Shown here: piece by piece, positions 53,638-64,000 of the stretch | Position numbering within the stretch: position 1 is the stretch's first letter | How the letters are laid out: every line of letters starts with the position of its first letter | Source: JADCRZ01 sp965200945 | GTDB lineage: Bacteria > Bacteroidota > Bacteroidia > Chitinophagales > Chitinophagaceae | Direction of reading: 5' to 3' | Length of the DNA: 64,000 bases | Assembly (NCBI GenBank): GCA_965200945.1 | Contig: OZ241749.1 | Coordinates: forward strand, 2,790,001-2,854,000 | Position numbers and translations under genes: made by a program | Notes under the pieces: model-generated | Databases searched by the model: none | Seen by the model: the letters and a program-made list of their open reading frames with translations, nothing else | What the model was told of the DNA's origin: nothing

Positions 53638-56600
53638 GTGAAAAAATCTATACTCCTGGCATTGTTAACAATAGTATGTGTATCAGTCGTTTCCGCTCAA
53701 TCAAAACCTGGCAGTGTAAAAGGTAAATTAGTTGACTCCGCCTTCAAAGAATCACTTTCAGACGCTTCCATTACCCTCTCCAATATAAAAGACTCCACAT
53801 CGGCCGGCTTTGCCCTGGCAGCAGCCAACGGCACTTTCCAGATCAATAACCTCGACACCGGCCGGTTCACCATGCGCATCTCGTTCAAAGGGTATGCGCC
53901 CGTCACCAGATCGCTCACCATCACATCCGCAAAACCCACGCTCGACCTGGGCAATATTTCAATGGATAAGACCAGCACCCTCATGGATGCTGTTGTAGTG
54001 GAAGCCGCGCCCATATCCGTTAAAAAAGACACAGTGGAGTTCAGGGCCAGCGCTTTTAAAACAATTCCCAACGCTTCCGGTGAAGACCTGCTGAAAAAGC
54101 TTCCCGGTGTTGAGGTCGACAAGGACGGAAACATCAAGGCACAGGGTGAAGAAATCCAGAAAGTATATGTAGACGGCAAAGAGTTTTTCGGTACCGATCC
54201 GAAACTGGCCACCAAAAATATTACGGCCGATATGATCGAATCCGTTCAGGTGTTCGATGACATGAGCGACCAGGCAAAATTCACGCGCATCGATGACGGC
54301 AGCCGTCAGAAGACCATCAATATCCGGCTTAAAAAAGACCAGCGCAAAGGCTATCTCACCAAGTTCGTCGGGGGCTATGGAACCGATGACCGGTACACCG
54401 CAGGCATCAATGCCTTCAGCTTCAAAGGCGACCGCCGGTTGTCGCTGATCGCTTCTTCCAACAACCTCAACAAATCGACCTTCAGCTTCAACGACATTGT
54501 TTCCACCATGGGCGGCTTCGGCGCGGGTGGTGGTGGAGGCGGAAACTTCGGTGGCGGAGGTGGCGGTGGCAACCGCGGCGGTGGAGGCGGTGGCGGCGGA
54601 CGTACCGCAACCTTTGGGGGCAACGGCGGATCCGGCAGCACGGGCATCACCACGGCCACCAATGTGGGGCTCAACTACACCAACAAGTTTAGCAGCAAGC
54701 TCGAACTGACCGGCTCGTATTTCTTCTCCAACACCGAAACACACACGCAACAAATCACCGACCGCACAACAAGTTTTATAAATGACTCAACCACGTATAA
54801 GCACACGGAAAGCACTTCCAGCAACAAAAACCAAAACCACCGGGTAAACCTGAGGCTCGAATACACGATCGATTCCATGAACTCCATCCTGTATACGCCC
54901 AGCGTGGTTTTCCAGCATTCGAACCGCTATAGCCTCGATACCACCTCCACCATGATCTCGAATCCCAAAGTAAAACAACCGTACTTGGGTGTTGCCGGAA
55001 AGACCGTCAACCAGAACACACGCGATGGGGTGAACATCAATAACAATGTGCTGTACCGTCATAAATTCCACACCATAGGCCGTACGCTTACTCTTGGTTG
55101 GAATAATTCGATCAACAACAGCGAAGGCAACGGATCAACTTATGCTCCCCTGCTTTATTATAATGCAGTAGATTCCCTCATAGGCAATCAGAACCAAAAC
55201 CTGATCAATTCACAAAAAACCAGGGCCAACAACAACATTGCCAGTGTTTCCTATACCGAGCCGCTGGGCCGCAACAAACTACTGGAGCTGAATTATGCGT
55301 ATACCAATAACCACAGCACATCCGAACGCGATGCGTTTAATTTTGATTCCCTGACCGGCAAATACGATTTTATTAACCGCACACAGACCAACTCTTTTAC
55401 GAACGATTATACCAGCCATCGCTACGGAACAAATTTCCGGGTTCAAACGGTAAAATACAACTATCAGCTGGGTATCGGGGTTCAGACAGCCACACAGAAA
55501 AATGAAAACATCCGGCCGATCGGCAGCGGCGGAAAAGACTCGACGGTAAATACCAAACAGAATTTCACCAACCTGTTCCCCACGGCAAACTTTACATATA
55601 ATTTCAATCGCAGCAAGAACATCCGTTTTTTCTACCGGGGCCGTACCAACCAGCCTACTATCGCACAGCTCCAGGATGCAATTGACGTTACCGACCCAAC
55701 CCAATACAGGAATGGGAACCCGAATCTGAAACAGGAATTTTCGAACAATATCAACATCAACTACAGCTCCTTCAACCCGCTCAATTTCAAATTCATCAAC
55801 GCCAATATCAATCTGGGACAGACTTCCAACAATATTGTGAACAGCATCGACAGCCTCCGGCAAAACAATCTGCCAAGAGGTTTACCCGCTGCCATCGCCA
55901 AGAACGTTGAGTATATCACACCCGTTAACCTGAACGGTAATATGAATGGATCCTCCTATATTACGCTGGGGATTCCCCTGAAAGGCAAGATGAAGGGGAC
56001 AGTGCTCAATTTTAACAACAACATCTCGTTCAGCCGCGACCCTGGTATGCTGTATCAGCAAATTTACAAGACCAACACTTTCACCGTCAGCCAGTCGGCT
56101 GGTGGAAGCCTGAACCTGCAGGATAAACTTAATGTGACCCTCACAGCCCGCCTGGCATACAACAAAGTAAATTATATTGACCTTCCCAACAGTCAAAATC
56201 TGGAATACTACACGCAGACCTATTCCACCAACATCAACTATTATGTTGTAAAGACCCTCATCCTGACCACCGATTTCGACCTGGTCAAGAACAACGGCCT
56301 GGGCGGCACGTACGACCAGGCTATTCCTCTCTGGAATGTGAGCCTCGCACAGCTTTTGTTCAAAAAGAAGAATGGCGAGATCAAATTTTCCGTGAACGAC
56401 CTGTTCAACCAGAACAAGAGCATCGCCCGTACCAACCAGAACAACTACGTGGAAAATACCCGCACCGTGGTACTGAAAAGGTATTTCATGCTCACCTTCA
56501 CCTACAGCCTGAACAGGATGGGCTCCGGACAAAGAGGCAACAACCAGTTCCCCGGCAGAAGAGATGGCATGCCCGGAAACAGGGGAGAACGCAACTTCAA

Positions 56601-56655
56601 TCGCGGCGGTGGTGGTATGAACGGCGGCGGCTTTGGCGGAGGACAACAGCTGTAA
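53638..56655 (+). CDS. Outer-membrane beta-barrel protein (TonB-receptor-like), tandem paralog 1
   Basis: Starts at GTG 53638, giving the signal peptide MKKSILLALLTIVCVSVVSAQ; the frame is open to an ATG at 53527 inside an inverted repeat, which is unlikely. It has 1005 residues. A carboxypeptidase-regulatory-like domain spans about 25-105, and a plug-like domain with LLKKLPGVEVDKDGN and IQKVYVDGKEFFGTDPKLA about 130-230. A glycine-rich insertion (about 294-334) comes at the start of the barrel. OMP-type strands run to a Gly/Arg/Asn-rich C-terminal tail (about 965-1005). No SusD partner or TonB box is recognisable. It is closely related to the next gene, 110 bases downstream. Confidence 0.88.
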   Translation: MKKSILLALLTIVCVSVVSAQSKPGSVKGKLVDSAFKESLSDASITLSNIKDSTSAGFALAAANGTFQINNLDTGRFTMRISFKGYAPVTRSLTITSAKPTLDLGNISMDKTSTLMDAVVVEAAPISVKKDTVEFRASAFKTIPNASGEDLLKKLPGVEVDKDGNIKAQGEEIQKVYVDGKEFFGTDPKLATKNITADMIESVQVFDDMSDQAKFTRIDDGSRQKTINIRLKKDQRKGYLTKFVGGYGTDDRYTAGINAFSFKGDRRLSLIASSNNLNKSTFSFNDIVSTMGGFGAGGGGGGNFGGGGGGGNRGGGGGGGGRTATFGGNGGSGSTGITTATNVGLNYTNKFSSKLELTGSYFFSNTETHTQQITDRTTSFINDSTTYKHTESTSSNKNQNHRVNLRLEYTIDSMNSILYTPSVVFQHSNRYSLDTTSTMISNPKVKQPYLGVAGKTVNQNTRDGVNINNNVLYRHKFHTIGRTLTLGWNNSINNSEGNGSTYAPLLYYNAVDSLIGNQNQNLINSQKTRANNNIASVSYTEPLGRNKLLELNYAYTNNHSTSERDAFNFDSLTGKYDFINRTQTNSFTNDYTSHRYGTNFRVQTVKYNYQLGIGVQTATQKNENIRPIGSGGKDSTVNTKQNFTNLFPTANFTYNFNRSKNIRFFYRGRTNQPTIAQLQDAIDVTDPTQYRNGNPNLKQEFSNNININYSSFNPLNFKFINANINLGQTSNNIVNSIDSLRQNNLPRGLPAAIAKNVEYITPVNLNGNMNGSSYITLGIPLKGKMKGTVLNFNNNISFSRDPGMLYQQIYKTNTFTVSQSAGGSLNLQDKLNVTLTARLAYNKVNYIDLPNSQNLEYYTQTYSTNINYYVVKTLILTTDFDLVKNNGLGGTYDQAIPLWNVSLAQLLFKKKNGEIKFSVNDLFNQNKSIARTNQNNYVENTRTVVLKRYFMLTFTYSLNRMGSGQRGNNQFPGRRDGMPGNRGERNFNRGGGGMNGGGFGGGQQL

Positions 56656-56765
56656 CAGGAACTGTAAGCCTTTCACCGGCGCTTCGATCTGCTTGCATCA
56701 TGATGAGTGCATGATATACATGCGGCTACCCGGATATTGCTATCATTCAATATATACACCGCTTC

Positions 56766-59681
56766 ATGAAAAGGCTCCTGATCGCCGGCATCCTCGTTTT
56801 TGGCTTCTCATGCATGGCCACTGCCCAGAAAAAAATCACGGGTAATATAAAAGGCCGGCTGTTGGATACCGCTTACAAGGAAACCCTGTCGGATGCCAGC
56901 ATTTCGGTGATCAGGCCGGCCGACTCCTCCGTCGTAAGCTACATGCTCGCGAACGGAAAGGGAGAATTTGAATTCAAGGGACTGGCACTTGGCAGCTACC
57001 GCATCCTTGTTACTTTTCAGGGATACAAACAGGTGCGGAAGACCTTTGTGCTATCGGCAACGGCACCCGAACTGAACCTCGGCAATATCTATCTCGAGAA
57101 GAACACCACCATGCTCGAAGAGATCATCGTGGAAGTGCCGCCGATACAGGTAAAGAAAGACACTGTTGAATACAATGCATCCGCCTTCAAAACCATTCCC
57201 AACGCCACGGCGGAAGACCTTTTCAAAAAGCTGCCGGGGGTGGATGTTGACAAAGACGGCAACGTAACAACACAGGGGGAAACCATCCAGAAGATCTATG
57301 TGGACGGGAAAGAGTTTTTTGGAACCGACCCAAAGCTGGCGACGAAAAACATCACGGCCGATATGATCGAATCGGTGCAGGTGTACGACGATATGAGCGA
57401 CCAGGCGAAGTTCACGCGCATAGACGATGGCAGCCGCGCCAAAACGATCAACATCAAACTGAAGAAGAACAAGCGGAAAGGATACTTTGGCAGGCTCATC
57501 GCCGGCGGCGGCGACAATGAACGGTACCAGTCGAACCTGACCTTCAACAAATTCAACGACGCACAGCGTTTTTCGTTCGTAGGTTCCTCCAACAACATCA
57601 ACAAGCAGGGATTCAATTTCAGCGATGTGGTGACCAGCATGGGCGGCTTTGCCGGCGGTGGCGGCCGCGGGGGTGGAGGCGCCAGAGGCGGCGGTGGCAG
57701 CAGCTCCGGCGGTATCAACCGCGCTACTTCTGCGGGGCTCAACTACACCGACAAGATCGGCACGAAGCTCGATGTAACCGGCAGCTATTTCTTTTCCAAC
57801 ACCGCCAACAGAACCGCGGAATCGAGTCTTCGCCAGACTTTCTTTCCACATGATTCGGTCGCCTACCAGAACGACCAGAGCCAGTCGCTTTCCACCAATA
57901 ACAATCACCGCGTCAACCTGCGTATGGAGTACTACATCGATTCAATGAACTCGCTCCTATACACGCCCACCTTCACGTATCAGAAATCAAACAGCAACAG
58001 TTACGATACTTCCTTCACGCGTACCACGCAGCCCGGACTCGATTTTATTTCGCTGAGCGGGGTGAACAAGAACTACAGCGAGCGGGAAGGCGTCAGCCTG
58101 AACAACAACCTGCTGTACCGCCGCAAGTTTCATAAAACCGGCCGCACGTTTACCCTGGGGCTTACCAACTCCATCAACAACAGCAACGGCAGCGGCACCA
58201 ACTACTATCCGCTCACCTTTTACAATGTAGACGGCACCGTGAACAGCATCCGCGACCAGAACTTCAGAAGCAGCCAGACCACCCGATCCGACAACTATGT
58301 GATCAGCTCTTCTTACACCGAACCCATCGGCAAAAACAAACTGCTTGAATTCAACTATGCCTATACCGACAACCACAGCACTTCCGACCGCAAGGCGTAC
58401 AATTACAACGAAGGCACCAAAAAATTCGACAGCCTGAACCTGCAGCAGACCAACTATTTCGAGAATACATTTATGACCCACCGCGCCGGTTTCAATTTCC
58501 GGGTGCAGAACACCAAGTATAATTTCCAGGTGGGTGGCAGCGTGCAGAACGCCACGCAGGAGAACAAAAGCATCCGCGGTATCTACCGCGTAAACGGAAA
58601 AGATTCGGTGATCCACTACAAACAGAACTACACCAACCTCTTCCCCACCGCCAATTTCAATTATAATTTCAGTCGCACGAAAAATCTGCGCTTCAGCTAC
58701 CGCGGGCGCACCAACCAGCCCACAGTGACCCAGCTGCAGGATGTGCGCGACGAAACCAACAGCCTGCGCACCACCCAGGGCAACCCCAACCTCAAACAGG
58801 AATTTAATAACAGCGTGAACGCAGTATACAATGCCTTCAATCCATCCAATTTCAAATTCCTCAATGTGAGCCTGAACTACAGCTCCACCGCCAACAAGAT
58901 CGTCAACAGCATCGATCTTGATTCCATCCGTGGCAAAGGGGTACAGCTGATCAGGCCGGTGAACCTGAACGGGGCGTTCAACACCTCTTCGTCCGTTACA
59001 CTGGGCATTCCCCTGCGGAAAAACCTGAAAGGAAGCAATGTCAATTTCACCAATACCATCACGTACAGCAAAGACATCAGTGAACTGTACAATAAACTGA
59101 ACTACACAAACAATTTCAGCGTGCGGCAGAAAGTGGGCGTAAATATGGACATCAGGGAAAAACTGAACTTCGGCGTGAACGCCACGCTCTCTTACAACAC
59201 GGTTCATTACAGCACCCAGCAGACACAGACGCAGAGCCTGGATACAAAATACTTTCAGCAGAATTACTCCTCTAACGTGACCTATTTCGTGCTCAAGAGC
59301 CTGTTCCTGTCCACCGATTTCGACTGCCTGATCACCACCGGCCGGGCGGCCGGCTTCAACCAGACCATCCCGTTGTGGAATGCCAGCATTGCACAGCAGC
59401 TGTTTAAAAAGAAGAATGGGGAGATCCGGTTTTCGGTCAACGACCTGCTCAACCAGAACAAAAGCATCAACCGCGTGATAGGAGAAAATTATATCGACGA
59501 TTCCAGAACGATGGTGCTGAAACGCTATTTCATGCTGCAGTTCACCTACAACCTGAACCGGATGGGTGGCCAGCGCCGTCAACCCGGACAACCAGGGCAG
59601 CGTGGCAACGGCCCCGGCATGGGCAACTTCAACAGAGGCGGCAATGGTGGTGGCGGAAGAAGAAACAACGACGAAGAATGA
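56766..59681 (+). CDS. Outer-membrane beta-barrel protein (TonB-receptor-like), tandem paralog 2
   Basis: A 971-residue paralog of the preceding gene. The signal peptide MKRLLIAGILVFGFSCMATA is followed by a regulatory-like domain (about 25-105). The plug-like block is shared almost word for word (IQKIYVDGKEFFGTDPKLA, then TKNITADMIESVQVYDDMSD). A shorter glycine-rich insertion sits at about 293-317 (GGGGRGGGGARGGGGSSSGG). The barrel and Gly/Arg/Asn tail follow. Matching blocks such as FSYRGRTNQPTV and LFPTANFNYNF occur at equivalent positions in both copies, so they arose by tandem duplication. Insert and tail differ more than the core. A strong terminator ends the pair. Ligand unknown. Confidence 0.88.
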   Translation: MKRLLIAGILVFGFSCMATAQKKITGNIKGRLLDTAYKETLSDASISVIRPADSSVVSYMLANGKGEFEFKGLALGSYRILVTFQGYKQVRKTFVLSATAPELNLGNIYLEKNTTMLEEIIVEVPPIQVKKDTVEYNASAFKTIPNATAEDLFKKLPGVDVDKDGNVTTQGETIQKIYVDGKEFFGTDPKLATKNITADMIESVQVYDDMSDQAKFTRIDDGSRAKTINIKLKKNKRKGYFGRLIAGGGDNERYQSNLTFNKFNDAQRFSFVGSSNNINKQGFNFSDVVTSMGGFAGGGGRGGGGARGGGGSSSGGINRATSAGLNYTDKIGTKLDVTGSYFFSNTANRTAESSLRQTFFPHDSVAYQNDQSQSLSTNNNHRVNLRMEYYIDSMNSLLYTPTFTYQKSNSNSYDTSFTRTTQPGLDFISLSGVNKNYSEREGVSLNNNLLYRRKFHKTGRTFTLGLTNSINNSNGSGTNYYPLTFYNVDGTVNSIRDQNFRSSQTTRSDNYVISSSYTEPIGKNKLLEFNYAYTDNHSTSDRKAYNYNEGTKKFDSLNLQQTNYFENTFMTHRAGFNFRVQNTKYNFQVGGSVQNATQENKSIRGIYRVNGKDSVIHYKQNYTNLFPTANFNYNFSRTKNLRFSYRGRTNQPTVTQLQDVRDETNSLRTTQGNPNLKQEFNNSVNAVYNAFNPSNFKFLNVSLNYSSTANKIVNSIDLDSIRGKGVQLIRPVNLNGAFNTSSSVTLGIPLRKNLKGSNVNFTNTITYSKDISELYNKLNYTNNFSVRQKVGVNMDIREKLNFGVNATLSYNTVHYSTQQTQTQSLDTKYFQQNYSSNVTYFVLKSLFLSTDFDCLITTGRAAGFNQTIPLWNASIAQQLFKKKNGEIRFSVNDLLNQNKSINRVIGENYIDDSRTMVLKRYFMLQFTYNLNRMGGQRRQPGQPGQRGNGPGMGNFNRGGNGGGGRRNNDEE

Positions 59682-59703
59682 AAGACCAATACAGACTGAC
59701 GGA

Positions 59704-59735
59704 AAAGGCAATCTGGTTTCAGATTGCCTTTGTCT
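59704..59735 (+). terminator. Terminator of the tandem barrel genes
   Basis: AAAGGCAATCTG (59704-59715) pairs perfectly with CAGATTGCCTTT (59720-59731) around GTTT; GTCTTTT follows. The stem is strong and the T-run is interrupted by one C. It begins 22 bases after the stop of paralog 2. Confidence 0.85.
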
Positions 59736-59783
59736 TTTATATGAACGAATGATTTGCCTCTCCGCAGAATCGCCGACTTTCAG

Positions 59784-59803
59784 AGACGCCATGCTTGGCG
59801 TCT
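59784..59803. repeat. AGACGCC palindrome
   Basis: AGACGCC (59784-59790) and GGCGTCT (59797-59803) form a perfect 7-bp stem around ATGCTT. It shares its arm with units at 11820-11835 and 32905-32965, so it belongs to a dispersed family of small palindromes. Confidence 0.6.
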
Positions 59804-59911
59804 GTCGAAATCGTCATTGAGTGAACCTCCATCCTGCTGCTCTGTGGGGATCCCCGAGCGGCGCAGTGAAAGAGTGTGATTGAACCCGCTTATTTGCGGC
59901 TGCCCCAATGC

Positions 59912-60238
59912 TCACCGCAGCAGCCACCCCTGCTTTACAGGTGAATGCCTGGTTTGCACAGGTTGTTTTCCCGCAACCGATCTCTCATTGTACCACTGCC
60001 AGAAATAGGCAATGGTAAACGTTGGAATGAAGTCGAGCCCGGGCAGAAGTTCTTCCACAAAATTGAAGACACCGCCGAAGGCACCTTTCCATCCGCCGAA
60101 GGTGCGGAAAAAGATGATGGCTGAGATGGGCGCCCACAGAATATCTGCAAATTCCCCTATTCCCGGTACCAGGAAAGTGGCACAGCCGATGGCATCCATC
60201 AGGAGGCAAAAACCCAGCGAAGGTTGCTTTTTATTCAT
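59912..60238 (-). CDS. Small conserved membrane protein
   Basis: A 108-residue protein (MNKKQPSLGFCLLMDAIG) with two to three hydrophobic segments (about 8-27, 30-48 and 65-85). GCATFLVPGIGEFADILWAP and FGGWKGAFGGVFNFVEELLPGLDFIPT are conserved-looking blocks with helix breakers. The C-terminal tail is basic. It resembles short membrane proteins of unknown function seen in Bacteroidota. It lies 53 bases upstream of the hybrid kinase stop on the same side but is transcribed on its own strand after it, so it may share the kinase transcript. Confidence 0.65.
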   Translation of the reverse strand: MNKKQPSLGFCLLMDAIGCATFLVPGIGEFADILWAPISAIIFFRTFGGWKGAFGGVFNFVEELLPGLDFIPTFTIAYFWQWYNERSVAGKQPVQTRHSPVKQGWLLR

Positions 60239-60291
60239 GGTAACCAGACGTTTTTTTAGAGGTTTGAGTTGTATACCCTATGCTGCGAAAA

Positions 60292-64000
<3,709 letters not shown>

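Noticed and set aside
57987..59792. Long minus-strand reading frame (about 600 codons) opposite barrel paralog 2
   Set aside because: It lies entirely antisense to a well-supported gene, has no domain or signal peptide, and its Val/Gly/Ile-rich composition is what codon bias of the sense gene produces.

Overview
The window looks like chromosomal DNA of a member of the Bacteroidota, most likely of the Chitinophagaceae/Chitinophagales. The support is lineage-typical content: type IX secretion and gliding genes (PorU, PorV, GldJ, a PorP/SprF-like protein), bacillithiol synthase BshA, an IPExxxVDY protein, outer-membrane barrels with N-terminal carboxypeptidase-regulatory-like domains, few recognisable Shine-Dalgarno sites, several TTG/GTG starts, and a TTTG/TAnnTTTG-like promoter upstream of rho. 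There is no prophage, integrase, transposase, rRNA, tRNA or CRISPR array. The genus is an inference from gene content, not from a marker RNA.

Layout. 0-7.5 kb: a left-edge partial gene resembling the N-terminus of a GH31 glycosidase, a 560-bp gap with an orphan terminator, adenine deaminase, a large secreted repeat protein with an Asn/Gly/Arg-rich tail, an old yellow enzyme and free-methionine-R-sulfoxide reductase, with palindromic repeats between them. 7.6-10.6 kb: a compact four-gene unit of LiaF-like membrane protein, DUF4288 protein, LytS-type kinase and LytTR regulator. 10.6-16 kb: anmK, upp, a PorP/SprF-like protein, 3-methyladenine glycosylase, and an EI24 membrane protein overlapping an RsmI-like methyltransferase. 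15.9-16.6 kb: a gene-free, repeat-rich segment. 16.6-22.9 kb: a membrane-anchored hypothetical and a carboxypeptidase-Q-like M28 protease, then bshA, then a minus-strand run of ispF, dut, a DUF4292 lipoprotein and an EnvC-like protein. 23-29.5 kb: porV and porU diverging from gldJ, the main type IX secretion/gliding block. 29.6-35.3 kb: murF and mostly single genes (lipoproteins, DUF983, DUF3140, methyltransferase, esterase). 35.3-39.4 kb: an OmpR-type regulator, a sensor kinase and a TonB-dependent receptor in one minus-strand operon. 39.5-49.5 kb: an LtaS-like membrane phosphotransferase, a 2-oxoglutarate/Fe(II) oxygenase, asnS, rho with a long charged insertion, a pterin dehydratase, a 20-bp perfect inverted repeat beside a short orphan ORF, the IPExxxVDY protein and an M28-PDZ peptidase. 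49.7-60.2 kb: a SWIM-SNF2 ATPase and two tandem paralogous outer-membrane proteins with glycine-rich insertions. 60.3-64 kb: a large hybrid sensor kinase that runs off the right edge.

How it fits together. Much of the window concerns the cell envelope: muropeptide recycling (anmK), peptidoglycan synthesis (murF), a probable amidase activator, PorV/PorU for attaching type IX cargo, GldJ for gliding, several outer-membrane barrels, and three two-component systems. The rest is housekeeping in nucleotide salvage (ade, upp, dut), isoprenoids (ispF), thiol redox (bshA, msrC), translation (asnS) and transcription termination (rho).

No unmistakable new defence or mobile system is present. The least explained items are the LiaF/DUF4288/LytS/LytTR unit, the tandem Gly-rich barrels, the 20-bp inverted repeat with its orphan ORF, the possible small RNA upstream of ade, and the triple-repeat secreted protein.
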